Shown in pieces: positions 17,930 through 26,902 of a DNA stretch of 64,000 nt. This DNA comes from CAZYQW01 sp964649825 (GTDB lineage: Bacteria; Planctomycetota; B15-G4; JADJEK01), in contig CAZYQW010000084.1 of the NCBI GenBank assembly GCA_964649825.1, positions 1 to 64,000 on the forward strand, given 5' to 3'. Made by a program: the position numbers and the translations under genes. The notes beneath the pieces are model-generated. The model searched no databases, was not told where the DNA came from, and was given only the letters and a program-made list of their open reading frames with translations. Within the stretch, counting starts at the first letter, position 1; each line of letters begins with the position of its first letter.

Positions 17930-18322
17930 TCACCCGGAGTACCGGGACAGGATCTCGCGGAGGTCGGTCGACGTCCGCTCGCGACCTTCGTACAGCCACA
18001 GGGTCGGAAGGCTCCGGATGTCGTGCTGCCGGGCGACGTCGGAGCCCCAGCTCTTTACGTCGATCAGGCGGACGCGTACGTCGTGGTCACCGGGAAGAGC
18101 CTTCAACGAAGGCTCGAGCTTGACGCACGCGGGTCACCACTCGGCACCGAAGACGAAGAGGGTCGAGCCTTCGTCGCCGACGTAATCGGCCGGATCGAAG
18201 GTCGCGCCGTCCGAGATCAGAGCGACCGGCACCGAGGCGTCGGCGGGGTAGGGGCCTTCGTTCCGCGGCCACTTCACGTACGCGACCATCCCGATGATGA
18301 AGAGAACCGCTAGATACTTCAC
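17930..18322 (-). CDS. Selenocysteine-containing membrane-anchored thioredoxin-like protein
   Basis: 130 residues if the TGA at 18134-18136 is read as selenocysteine (Sec63); a standard caller stops after 62. The GTG start at 18322 has AGGA 9 bases upstream. Residues 1-18 form a membrane anchor (KYLAVLFIIGMVAYVKW). The thioredoxin strand LFVFGAEW leads straight into TGA-CCC-GCG-TGC, that is W-U-P-A-C, where thioredoxins have WCxxC. The same frame then gives CVKLEPSL, the RVRLIDVKSW strand and a proper cis-proline loop RSLPTLWLYEG before a true stop at 17930. Codon use stays normal after the TGA, so decay is unlikely. A hairpin suitable as SECIS follows. Predicted role: extracytoplasmic thiol-disulfide or peroxide chemistry. 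Confidence 0.9.
18097..18115 (-). promoter_or_regulatory. Bacterial SECIS-like hairpin for Sec63 of the thioredoxin
   Basis: In the mRNA, GAGCCUUC-GUU-GAAGGCUC forms a perfect 8-bp stem with a three-base loop. The stem starts 18 nt after the UGA and the loop 26 nt after it, and the loop begins with GU. These values lie within the known bacterial SECIS consensus (loop roughly 16-37 nt downstream, G in the first two loop positions), which SelB recognises. Confidence 0.8.
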
Positions 18323-18573
18323 GTGCCTGTCCTTTGCGTGACGTGCCGCGGATGACGTCCTCTTCGGAACTTCGTCGCGTCGAGTTGAAACGAATCATCC
18401 GGCGGGCCGGCGCGAAGGCGACGAACGGAAGCCGTACATCCAGTCGGAAGCGCGCATCTGACGCACCCGAAACCGGCCCATCCGGCGCGGCCCGTCCGTT
18501 CTCGTATCCCGTACGCATGGTCCATACTGTGTCTCTGGTGTCTTGATCGCCCCGGCTTCGTGCCCACCGGAAG

Positions 18574-21174
18574 ATGAAGGAGTGTCCGTTGAGAACCACC
18601 CTGATTTGCGCCGCCGTGTTGGCTGGGTCTTCGGTCGCGGCCGTCGGACAGCACTGGTTCGGATCGCCTCGACTCATCGACGAAGGGACGATCCTCGCGC
18701 ACGGCGACGTGAACGGCGACGGGAGCGAGGACCTCATCGTCCGGAACGGGGGTGTCCTGTTCCCGCTCCTGAACAACGGCAACGGCGAGTTCACCCTCGG
18801 TCCGCCGAGTCCGATGAGTCCGGAATCGACGACCAACAGCGGACCGGCGCGGCTCGGCGACGTCGACGGGGACGGGCTGCTCGACCTCGTGATGCTCGCG
18901 TTCTCGGGGCCGACCATCCAGGGCTTCCACGTCTACCACGGGCAGATTGGAAGCACCTTCGCGTTTCCGACGTACGTCGCCGGGCCCGCGCAGCCGAACG
19001 CGTTCAACCTCGGGGACTTCAACGCCGACGGGCGGGCCGACATCGGGATGGCCTCGTTCTCCGCGCAGACCGCGGGGTGGATCTTCTGGAACGGCGCATC
19101 GTTCGCGGCGAGCGCGTTCCCGAGCCTCGGGGACGCCCCGCTCGTGCCGATCGCCGTCGACTACACCGGCGACGGCCGCGCCGACCTCGTCGTCCCGAAG
19201 TATGACGCCAACGCGGTGATCCTCGTGCCGACGGTGGCCGGGCAGCCGACCCTCGGTCCTACCTTGACGCTGCCGGCCCACGACGGAACCCCCGGGGGCG
19301 TCGCAGGCGACGTCGACGGGGACGGCGACCTCGACGTCGTCGTCGCGATGAACGACTCGATCGACCTGCAGGTCACGGTGTTGATCAACACCGGCGGGAC
19401 GTTGAGCGTCGGCCCGTCGAGCGCGTTCGCCAACGTGGGTTTCGAGGTCTACTCCGAGTTCATGGAGGTGACGGATTGGGACGGCGACGGCGACCTCGAC
19501 ATCGGGACCCAGACGCCGTTCAATCTGTTCGGCCAGGCGAAGATCCGCGCGTTCGTGCTCGAGAACACCACGGGGACGCGGTTCGACGTGATCCACGAGG
19601 CGCCGGTCCGCACGCCCGGGTGGTTCGCCGGCTTCGCCGACCTCGACCTCGACGGTCGCTCCGACCTGCTGGCGTCCAACGCGATCCTGTTCGGCGACGG
19701 CACCTTCGACCTCGGCTTCGGACCGCCGTTCACGTTCGTGGTGCTCGCGAGCACGATCGTCGACTTCGACGAAGACGGCGACCTCGACGTGCTCCAGCCG
19801 TTGTTCGCGTTCCTGAACGACGCGACCGGGCAGTTCGGACCGGCGATCGACCTTCGACCGTCGGCCGGCGCCGGGTTCGAGTTCCGCGGCGGCGTCCACG
19901 GCGACTTCGACAACGACGGCGAGCCCGATCTGCTCGTCGAGAAGTGGCAACCGAGCGGATCACCGTTCATACCCGACGTGTTCATCGAGATGTGGCGGCT
20001 GGAGCGCGACGGTGCTGGACACTACGTGGCGATCGGTCCGGCGGCGCCGGCCGGGTTCCTGGTCGCGGGCGGCAACGGCCTCGCCGGCGACTACGACTCG
20101 GACGGCGACCTCGACGTCCTCGCGTCGAACCTGATCGCGGTGAACCAGGGCAACGGCTTCTTCTCGAGCGCGCTTCCGGCGCTGGCGGGGGCCGCGCTGG
20201 ATCAGGCCGACGTCGACGGCGACGGCGACGTCGACGTGTTGACGCGGTCGGGAAGCAGCTTGATTCTCCATGCGCAGCAGGCGGGCGGCGCGTTCACGAG
20301 CCTGACCCTCTTCTCGCAGACCGGCCTCGACGACTCCGCGCGCTTTCACGATCTCGAAGGCGACGGCGACGTGGACGTCGTGCTGTCGACGACCACGTCC
20401 GGGTTCCCGTTCCCTGACTTCTACACGATCCACCTGCTCGAGAACGTGGGGGGCGGGGCCTTCGCCGCGCCGATCACGCTCGACCCGGGACCGGTCGAGT
20501 CCGACGTCTACGGCGTCGCCGACGTCGACGGCGACGGTCAGCTCGACCTGCTCGCCGCGTCCGAGACCAACGTCGGCGGCGGAACGGAGAACTTGGCGTA
20601 CGGCCTCATCGACGTCTTCATCCGAATCGGACCCGGCCTCTCGTACGAGCCGCGGCGGACGTGGATCGGGCATCGGAACGGCGCGTTCGCCGATATCGAC
20701 GCGGATGGCGACGTCGACGTCATCGGTCAGGACGTGATCCGCGGCCGCCGGTTCAACCACCCGGACGCGGGTCGGATCCGGCAGTTCGGCGCGGGCGTCG
20801 CGGGTACCGGCGGCGCCGTGCCGCTCCTCGGCGCCCAGGGGCCCGCGAAGTTCGGCTCCACCACGTTCGAGCTCCGGCTCCGACGCGCCGTCGGCGGCGC
20901 CGTGACGCTCTTCGCGATCGGAACCCAGGAGATCGACGTCCCGAACGCGCCGGCGCCGGACATGCACTTCTACGTCGGCGGAACGACGGCGTTCTTCGCC
21001 TTCGCTCTTCCCGGCGTCGGCGGGCAGACGGCGGCCGGCGAGCTCACGGCTCCCGTGCCCGTGCTGCCCGTCCTCGTCGGACAACAGTTCTTCGTGCAGA
21101 TGATCCACGTCGACGCGGGAGCGCCGTTCGGGCTTTCTTCCACGAACGGACTGGAGCTCCGGTTCGGAAGCTGA
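18574..21174 (+). CDS. Secreted FG-GAP/VCBS repeat protein
   Basis: 866 residues. The signal peptide is near the start (LRTTLICAAVLAGSSVAAVG). The body is a long run of FG-GAP/VCBS units with calcium-binding DxDGDGxxD loops, for example HGDVNGDGSEDLIV, LGDVDGDGLLDLVM, DVDGDGDLDVVVA and DWDGDGDLDIGTQ; more than ten can be counted, consistent with a propeller-type fold. The last ~110 residues are a separate beta-rich C-terminal module ending FGLSSTNGLELRFGS. Such proteins are abundant on planctomycete surfaces and bind ligands or act in adhesion; no enzyme is seen. The final ~60 bases and the downstream spacer recur at 52057 as part of a large direct repeat. Confidence 0.88.
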   Translation: MKECPLRTTLICAAVLAGSSVAAVGQHWFGSPRLIDEGTILAHGDVNGDGSEDLIVRNGGVLFPLLNNGNGEFTLGPPSPMSPESTTNSGPARLGDVDGDGLLDLVMLAFSGPTIQGFHVYHGQIGSTFAFPTYVAGPAQPNAFNLGDFNADGRADIGMASFSAQTAGWIFWNGASFAASAFPSLGDAPLVPIAVDYTGDGRADLVVPKYDANAVILVPTVAGQPTLGPTLTLPAHDGTPGGVAGDVDGDGDLDVVVAMNDSIDLQVTVLINTGGTLSVGPSSAFANVGFEVYSEFMEVTDWDGDGDLDIGTQTPFNLFGQAKIRAFVLENTTGTRFDVIHEAPVRTPGWFAGFADLDLDGRSDLLASNAILFGDGTFDLGFGPPFTFVVLASTIVDFDEDGDLDVLQPLFAFLNDATGQFGPAIDLRPSAGAGFEFRGGVHGDFDNDGEPDLLVEKWQPSGSPFIPDVFIEMWRLERDGAGHYVAIGPAAPAGFLVAGGNGLAGDYDSDGDLDVLASNLIAVNQGNGFFSSALPALAGAALDQADVDGDGDVDVLTRSGSSLILHAQQAGGAFTSLTLFSQTGLDDSARFHDLEGDGDVDVVLSTTTSGFPFPDFYTIHLLENVGGGAFAAPITLDPGPVESDVYGVADVDGDGQLDLLAASETNVGGGTENLAYGLIDVFIRIGPGLSYEPRRTWIGHRNGAFADIDADGDVDVIGQDVIRGRRFNHPDAGRIRQFGAGVAGTGGAVPLLGAQGPAKFGSTTFELRLRRAVGGAVTLFAIGTQEIDVPNAPAPDMHFYVGGTTAFFAFALPGVGGQTAAGELTAPVPVLPVLVGQQFFVQMIHVDAGAPFGLSSTNGLELRFGS

Positions 21175-21533
21175 TCGACGCGGGGTATGCGGTCCTCGAT
21201 GTGGCCTCGATCATGGTCTGACGTCCCTATCTTCGGCACGTCGTCCCGCGACGATGGCGAGGTAGAAGACCATGACGTTCGATGAATCCCCCGCCGCCTT
21301 CCGCGTGGCGGCGCGCCACGTCGTCGACGAGATGGCGGACCATCTGGAGCGGTTGGAGTCCTACCGCGTGCTTTCCGTCCTCGCGCCGGGCGACGTCCGC
21401 GCCCGTCTCGACGCGGCGCCGCCCGACGCGCCGGAGCGGCTCGACGACGTGCTCGCGGACGTGCGCGACGTGATCGAGCCGAACCTCACCCACTGGCAGC
21501 ACCCGGGATTCATGGCCTACTTCCCGAGCACGG
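21111..21533 (+). repeat. Direct repeat copy A (FG-GAP tail plus decarboxylase start)
   Basis: 423 bases that recur at 52057-52480 with roughly 5-7% differences and a few single-base indels, judged by eye. The unit covers the end of an FG-GAP-type gene, the spacer and the first 87 codons of a PLP decarboxylase. Copy A keeps the whole FG-GAP gene but only the start of the decarboxylase. Homology stops abruptly after CCGAGCACGG. Confidence 0.92.
21272..21533 (+). pseudogene. 5' fragment of a PLP-dependent decarboxylase
   Basis: The first ~87 codons (MTFDESPAAFRVAARHVVDE... to MAYFPST) are nearly identical to the intact decarboxylase at 52219-53676. After 21533 the frame runs into unrelated sequence and ends at 21796 without any cofactor-binding part. 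The PLP lysine and substrate residues are absent, so this cannot be an enzyme. The break lies only 20 bases from the end of the convergent arylsulfotransferase gene, marking a recombination junction. Confidence 0.88.
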
Positions 21534-21552
21534 TCGACCCACTGCGGGCTGG

Positions 21553-22860
21553 TCAATCCAGCCAACCGCTCGCCGCGGCGCGAGGCAGGCGGCGCACCTC
21601 CATGAGCGTGGCAATGAACTTCCCGTTAGGGCCGGCGCGATGGGGGTTCAGGTACTCCCAGACCACCTCGCCGCCGCCCGTGACCTCGAGCGCGCGGCCG
21701 AAGTCCGACTCCGTGATCAGCGTATTGCCGTTCGTCAGGCGCTGCGCGGTGCCGCACGTCTGCGAGAAGAACGGATGGTGCGCGTTCCCCTCGTAGGACC
21801 ACCGCGTCGCACGCGTGACGACGTCGATCTCCATCACTCGCGAGCGCCCGCCCAGGCCGAGGTTGTCGAACAGGAGCAGGCGTCCATCGTCCAGCGGGCG
21901 CGGGTCGTGCTGCGCCTTGAAGGGTCCCATCATCGCCCACGTGATTCGGCGTTGCTTGGGGTCGAGGACCGCGATCAGGTCGAGCACGCGGATCGAGATC
22001 AAGAAACAGCCGGACGCGAACTCGGGAACGCGTTTCGCCCACGATCCGTCCAGCCGCACGAGCGAGTTGGTGTGGAGCACGTCGCCGCCCGGAGGAAGAC
22101 GCTCGCGCCATGGAAGGACCAGCTCCGAGCGCTCCAGCGCCTCGAGGATGGAGATCTGCTCGATCTCCTCGCCCTCCGCGCCCAGGCGCGTGACGAAGTC
22201 GAGGTACGACGGGCGCGTCTTGTGGAGCGAGGGCACGACGATCGGCCGTCGGGTCAACGTCCACACGCTCTCGCCCTCAGCCACGACGAGGTCGTGGTGC
22301 GCGGGCGCGGCGCTCGCCCACCGCACCCTCGAGTGCTGGTCCACGCGCACGATCCCGAGGCCGTCGTAGATCGCGATGAGATCGCCGCCGGGCAAGAGCG
22401 CGGCGCGGCGCCAGAACGTGGCCGTCTTGCCGCGTGCGACGTGCCCGGGAAACGCGTCCTCGAAGCGCACGCGCCAGCGGTGTCGCGTCGTGCCGTTCAA
22501 GTCCACGAGCGCGGCCTCGGCCGCGTGCGCGGAGAGAACCAGGTTGAGGCCGTCCTCTACGCGCCCGCGGTCGTGCGTGGTGACGCCGGCTCGCGGCGGC
22601 GCCTCGTGTACGCCCGCCGCGTAGCCGAGCTGTTCGAGCGCTTCGACGTCGAGGACGTTGCGCGGCTCGAAATCGCGCTCGCGTCCGTCGCGCGCGTGGT
22701 GCCAGCGTCCGGACGCCGGTCCGACCCCGTAGGCGAGCATGTCGACCGCCGCGGCGGGAGAAAGCGAGGGGTGCGCCGCTCGCCGCCGGTCATGCAGCCC
22801 GTCGTCGGACCGGCTGAGTACGACGGCCAGCAGCGCGAGAGACATGACCACGCGTGTCAT
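21553..22860 (-). CDS. Arylsulfotransferase (ASST)-family exported protein
   Basis: 435 residues with an N-terminal signal (MTRVVMSLALLAVVLS). The propeller-like body carries the ASST features: DVLHTNSLVRLDGSWAK with a conserved His-Asn, FASGCFLISIRVLDLIAVLD, QHDPRPLDDGRLLLFDN with a His-Asp, HHPFFSQTCGTAQRLTNGNTLI, and EVVWEYLNP at the C-terminus. ASST enzymes move sulfate between phenols without PAPS, using a catalytic His; family members of this clade are often of unknown substrate. It is followed upstream on the same strand by a small secreted protein and a GT39-like membrane protein, which may be one transcription unit. Its 3' end abuts the truncated decarboxylase. Confidence 0.75.
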   Translation of the reverse strand: MTRVVMSLALLAVVLSRSDDGLHDRRRAAHPSLSPAAAVDMLAYGVGPASGRWHHARDGRERDFEPRNVLDVEALEQLGYAAGVHEAPPRAGVTTHDRGRVEDGLNLVLSAHAAEAALVDLNGTTRHRWRVRFEDAFPGHVARGKTATFWRRAALLPGGDLIAIYDGLGIVRVDQHSRVRWASAAPAHHDLVVAEGESVWTLTRRPIVVPSLHKTRPSYLDFVTRLGAEGEEIEQISILEALERSELVLPWRERLPPGGDVLHTNSLVRLDGSWAKRVPEFASGCFLISIRVLDLIAVLDPKQRRITWAMMGPFKAQHDPRPLDDGRLLLFDNLGLGGRSRVMEIDVVTRATRWSYEGNAHHPFFSQTCGTAQRLTNGNTLITESDFGRALEVTGGGEVVWEYLNPHRAGPNGKFIATLMEVRRLPRAAASGWLD

Positions 22861-22928
22861 CGCTGCCTCCGGATCTCATTGCACAATGGACTGTGACCAA
22901 CGCGCGAGACGGACGGATCCGCGGCCGC

Positions 22929-23453
22929 TCAGAACAGGTAGCCGACAAGGTAATAGGAGATCTGCGGCGTGCACTGCGCCTGGAACGAGATCTGTGCGCC
23001 CGGCTTGAAGACGAGCCCGATTTGGCTGTGGAACGCCTCCGGAGCGCCCGCCGCGACGCCGCTCGGACTGAAGTAGCCGAAGCTGTCCGCCCCGTCGCGC
23101 TCGTGGTCGAACCCGATCCCCCAGGGGGGAAGCTTGGGCGTCCCGTTCTCGCGGATGTTTGCGCCGGTCTCCTCGAGCGGGCCGAAGGGACCCGACGGGC
23201 AGATGGTCCTCACCGCCACGTCCGTGACGATGAGGTGGCGATTGGGCGGGACGATGTAGAACACGGCGCCGTTGTTCACGGTTCCCGTCAGGTTCACGAT
23301 GTCGGCCGGGCTGTGCGGGCCGACGATGCAGCAGGGCCGGACCGCCTGGCCCACCGCGGGCCGGCTCATCTGCGCCGCGATCACGAGCAGCGCGGCGAGC
23401 GCACCCGAGGTCCACAGCAGCTTCTTGGGCAATCGACGCACGTTCTCGTTCAT
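22929..23453 (-). CDS. Small secreted protein, uncharacterised
   Basis: 174 residues with a signal/anchor segment (KLLWTSGALAALLVIAAQ) after a basic start. The mature part is beta-rich (NLTGTVNNGAVFYIVPPNRHLIVTDV), has a Cys pair region (RPCCIVG) and ends QISYYLVGYLF. I recognise no domain. Its ATG overlaps the stop codon of the GT39-like gene by four bases, so the two are translationally coupled. Confidence 0.65.
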   Translation of the reverse strand: MNENVRRLPKKLLWTSGALAALLVIAAQMSRPAVGQAVRPCCIVGPHSPADIVNLTGTVNNGAVFYIVPPNRHLIVTDVAVRTICPSGPFGPLEETGANIRENGTPKLPPWGIGFDHERDGADSFGYFSPSGVAAGAPEAFHSQIGLVFKPGAQISFQAQCTPQISYYLVGYLF

Positions 23454-24961
23454 GGTTCGTTCTCCTCGATTGGCTTGGGGACAAGACGGGAAGCCGGGTC
23501 ATCCGACGCGGATGGAGCTTCCGAAAGGGATGGTGGTGCGGCCCGAGTTCCGAGGGCCGACGCCGCGCTGACGCGTGCGCGCATCCAGGCTCGCCCGGAC
23601 TCCGGTGATCCGCACGGAGTGGGCCACAACGAGGCGGTCGCCAGCAGCGCGGCGGCGAACGCGGCCGGCGCCGCGACGCCCCACGCGCGGGCCCGCAGCG
23701 CGCCGGCCAACGCGACCGTGCCGTGGCCGGAAAAAACGAGCAGCGGGATCACGAGCGGCATGCGATAGCAAGCGGTCACGAGGAAGAGCACGACCGAGGC
23801 CGCATAGATGCATGCGAACCAGCGCACGATGCGAACGGCGCAGTCGCGGCGGCCGGCGGCCGTGAGCATCCCCAGCACTCCCGTCGTGAACAACAACGCG
23901 AACCAAGGCACGGGCAGGCGGTGCAAGACGGACGTGTCGGCGAGGAAGTAGAAGTCGAAGTTGAGCGGGACCTCGTAGTCCCCGATGAGCAGGAGCGCCT
24001 TGCGCAGGTAGAGCGCGGCCGCGGCCGCGGGATGCGCGAGCAGGTAGTCGATTCCTTGCGCGAACCACCAGTTCGAGACCTCCGAGGGCCGCATCGATCG
24101 GCCGGTGTTCGCTTCCGCCACGCGGCGGGAAGCCCACTGGTTGAGATGCTCGGGCTGGTCCTGGCCTGGGATCGGCGGATAGAAGACGCCCTGCGCCCCG
24201 GAACTGTTGCCGATGTAGAAGTTGATGCCGGCCTGCGACGACACCAGGACGAGGTCCTTCTCCGCGCGGAAGTTGTGGAGCGTGGTGAGCGCGAGCAGCA
24301 GGACGACGGGCAGGACGAACGCCGCCGCGCAGAGGCGCGGCCGCGCCAACTCGCGCGCGCGCCACAACACGAGCGGGGCCGCGGCCAAGAACAGGAGCGC
24401 GTTGGGGCGCGCCAGCGCCGCGGCGCCAAGCGCGAGGCCGGCCAGCGCGAACGGCCAGGCCGCGTCGCGGGAGCATCCCACGACCGCGGCGTAAAGCCCG
24501 GCCGCGACCAGGAAGCACACCAGGACCGGCGGCAGCAGCAGCGCTCCGAAGAAGTGGAGCGGAAGGTAGGCGGCGGCGAGACCTCCCGTGATCAGTGCCG
24601 CCCGGCTCTCGAACATGCGACGGGCCGTCACGCACACGAGGCCCGCGGTTGCCGCGCCAAGTGCGGCCTGGACCATCTGCACCACGAGCAGGCTGCGGCC
24701 AAGGAGCGAATACAGCGCGCCAAGGAACCAGGCGTACAGCGGCCCGATCGGGAACACGCCGTCCGGCGCCGCGCCGTCCTGTCCGGCGATCGTTGCGGCC
24801 CAGCGATCGAAGAACTCGCCGTCGGGGGAAAGGCGCAGGCACGTGATCGCGGGCTCATCGCGCAAGGTCTCGAGGTACACGACGTGCACGGCGAGCGAGG
24901 CGAGAGCGACGCAGAGCGGCAGGCACCAAGGGCGCGTCCACGGCCTCCGATTCCTCGTCAT
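23450..24961 (-). CDS. GT39/ArnT-like membrane glycosyltransferase
   Basis: 503 residues with about ten predicted membrane helices. Helix 1 (LPLCVALASLAVHVVYLETL) is followed by an extracytoplasmic loop with acidic residues (RLSPDGEFFDRWAATIAG), then GPLYAWFLGALYSLLG and an alternating series of helices, with ARPNALLFLAAAPLVL in the middle. A soluble loop NFYIGNSSGAQGVFYPP and a C-terminal tail lacking helices complete it. The layout fits dolichyl/polyprenyl-phosphate-sugar mannosyltransferase-like enzymes, which glycosylate proteins or lipids on the outer face of the membrane. The donor and acceptor are unknown. Confidence 0.8.
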   Translation of the reverse strand: MTRNRRPWTRPWCLPLCVALASLAVHVVYLETLRDEPAITCLRLSPDGEFFDRWAATIAGQDGAAPDGVFPIGPLYAWFLGALYSLLGRSLLVVQMVQAALGAATAGLVCVTARRMFESRAALITGGLAAAYLPLHFFGALLLPPVLVCFLVAAGLYAAVVGCSRDAAWPFALAGLALGAAALARPNALLFLAAAPLVLWRARELARPRLCAAAFVLPVVLLLALTTLHNFRAEKDLVLVSSQAGINFYIGNSSGAQGVFYPPIPGQDQPEHLNQWASRRVAEANTGRSMRPSEVSNWWFAQGIDYLLAHPAAAAALYLRKALLLIGDYEVPLNFDFYFLADTSVLHRLPVPWFALLFTTGVLGMLTAAGRRDCAVRIVRWFACIYAASVVLFLVTACYRMPLVIPLLVFSGHGTVALAGALRARAWGVAAPAAFAAALLATASLWPTPCGSPESGRAWMRARVSAASALGTRAAPPSLSEAPSASDDPASRLVPKPIEENEP

Positions 24962-25035
24962 GGCGGCATCACCTCATCGCAGAAACGAACGTCGTCGACG
25001 GGAAGTCGTGCGATCGGTGCGGGCGGTCGGAATAT

Positions 25036-25951
25036 CTAGGTTTCTTTGCTCACGCCGTTCACCGGCCCCAAGGCTCGGTCGAGCCGCCGCGGGTGGTACC
25101 CAGGGCGCTGGTGTGCGTGCGATGGCTTGGCGGAGCGTGGATGCGCGAGAATCGAGACGCGGCTACGAGGGGGCTCGCTGCCCGCTTCCATTTCGCCCTT
25201 GCGGATGGTCAGGATCGAGTGGCGGATGCCAAAGCGAGCGACCAGGTCGCCGTCGTCGAAGTCGCGCATCGGCTCGCGGTCGATGCCGAAGCCGTTGTGT
25301 GCGGTGGCGAGCCAGTTGACGTGGTCCCCGCCCGCGTCCCAGCGGTAGGCAAAGATGGCCCCATGCGGTCCGTGCGCAAAGCCGATCGGGACGCGCGAGC
25401 GCGTCCAAACGTCGTAGATCATGCAGGTCAGCCAGCCCTCGTCGAGGGCGGCGTTGCCGACGGGTGGTCCGGTAGGCGATCATCTGGCCCGCCGCATCAG
25501 GCCCTCCCTGGTGGAACACGTGAAGGTGGCCGGCGCTGGAAAACGCGACCACAGGTCGCGCGCAACAGCCGTTGCCGGAGGTCTCGCCGCGCGTCCAGAT
25601 CGTTTCCTCCTCGACCAGCCGATCCCCGTTCACGCGTAGCCACGTGACTCGCAGGCAGAAGTTCGCGCCCTGCGAGTCTTGCATCGACGTGGCCAGCACG
25701 ATTCGCCGTCACCACCGATCCGCCCGTCGTGCGGGCAATCCTCGTCTGCCTCGGGTTGGACCCCGAGCCTCCCGTCCGCGCCGAGGCCAGAGCGCCGCCC
25801 GAAGAGCTCTTCGCGAGCGGAACGGTCGGCCCGTGCTCGCAGCCCTCCCCCGACTTCCCCAACCGAGGCCCATCGCAGAGTCCCGGGTGAGCACGCCGTC
25901 TCGCACGCATCCGAGGATCGCCAGGATTCCCTTTTCGTGCGCTTCGATCAC
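25036..25951 (-). pseudogene. Decayed secreted protein gene (multiple frameshifts)
   Basis: Pieces of one protein appear in different minus-strand frames: IEAHEKGILAILGCVRDGVL (near 25950), a middle part with NFCLRVTWLRVNGDRLVEEE and VAFSSAGHLHVFHQGG (25480-25700), and YDVWTRSRVPIGFAHGPHG with AIFAYRWDAGG (25300-25420), running on to a tail ending at 25036. At least two frameshifts separate them. The content (HLHVFHQGG, AYRT, ILTIRKGEM) is reminiscent of BNR/sialidase-like propellers, but I cannot assign a family firmly. Confidence 0.55.
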
Positions 25952-25979
25952 GCGCGGAGCCGACGAACGAGCGCCTCAT

Positions 25980-26433
25980 TCACCGTCGACGAGACGGCGA
26001 CCCCCAGTCGCCGCTGAAGCGGCACGCCTGCAAGCGAACGCGGCCCGCGCAGCCCTTCACGAGGACCCCCGTCGCGTCCTCGTCGGTCGACGCGGAGTCG
26101 TAGTACCCCAGTGCGTCGAGGAAGCTGATCTGGACCCGCGTGCCCGCGGACAACGACTCGACGCGGACCTGCCCGAGCACCTTGACGTTGAAGGTGTTCG
26201 TGTCGCCGATCACGTCGAGCGCCTTGTCGACGATCGAGAAGCCCGTATAGTTGCCCGGCTTCACCACGACGTCGTCGCCGTTGGACGCCGCGGCGACCGC
26301 GGCCGCGATCTGGGTGCGAGCGCCGCCGCCCGCCGCGTCGACCACGATCACGGCCGCCGACGCCTGGATCGACATCCCCGCGAGGGCCGCCGTCACGAGC
26401 GAAGCCGAGGGCGAGCCTTGCGAACGACGCCAT
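25980..26433 (-). pseudogene. Truncated, frameshifted right-handed beta-helix protein
   Basis: An ATG at 26433 with a good GAGGAG site begins MASFARLAL, but the natural continuation (SLVTAALAGMSIQASAAVIVVDAAGGG) is in another frame. A frameshift therefore lies near 26395-26420, inside the signal peptide. The rest (TQIAAAVAAASNGDDVVVKPG, IVDKALDVIGDTN) is the start of a pectin-lyase-like beta helix, a common planctomycete secreted fold. It stops after ~130 residues, while relatives run much longer. It is therefore broken at both ends. Confidence 0.65.
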
Positions 26434-26602
26434 AGGTAACTCTCCTCGTACCGATCGGAACGTGGGCGGGTTGCCGGCCGACGTGCACGATGACGCGGCG
26501 GACGGTCGGAACCGAACGTGGAAGAACCCGAGAATCCGGTTGCGGGTGAACGGAGGGACACCGCACCGGGAGCGCGTCCGAGTCTTCGCGCCGGAGACGC
26601 TC

Positions 26603-26850
26603 CTAACGGGCGCCGAGGACGCCTCCACCCGACCCGCCGGACGAACGCGCTTCCGCCCCCGCGCCCCCGTGTCGGTGGCCGACTTCGTCCCGCGCCAGCA
26701 CGAAGTCCTCGAACAGCCGGTAGACCAGCTCGTGCGTCTCGCGGCGCGGGTCGCCCGCCGGCAGGTCGTCCATCGGTCGGCCCATACCAGTCCGGCTGAA
26801 CGCGCTGGAATCCACCATCGCGATGACGCGCCCTCTTCCAACCCGCGTCA
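26603..26850 (-). pseudogene. C-terminal remnant of an unidentified protein
   Basis: The minus strand reads GRGRVIAMVDSSAFSRTGMG, then ETHELVYRLFEDFVLARDEVG and a low-complexity tail, ending at 26603. This looks like the end of a protein with a DUF4350/GATase-like C-terminal strand-turn pattern, but there is no start or upstream domain. It faces the 5' end of the RHS gene, which appears to have overwritten it. Low certainty. Confidence 0.35.
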
Positions 26851-26902
26851 TCACCGCGAGCGGAGTGACGGTGAGCTGGGCGAACGCGACGGTCTCGGCC
26901 GC

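Noticed and set aside
21111..21533. Repeat copies as a pure assembly artefact
   Set aside because: The two copies differ at many positions and have independent indels, so they are distinct sequences; misjoining at one copy is still possible and is noted in the finding.
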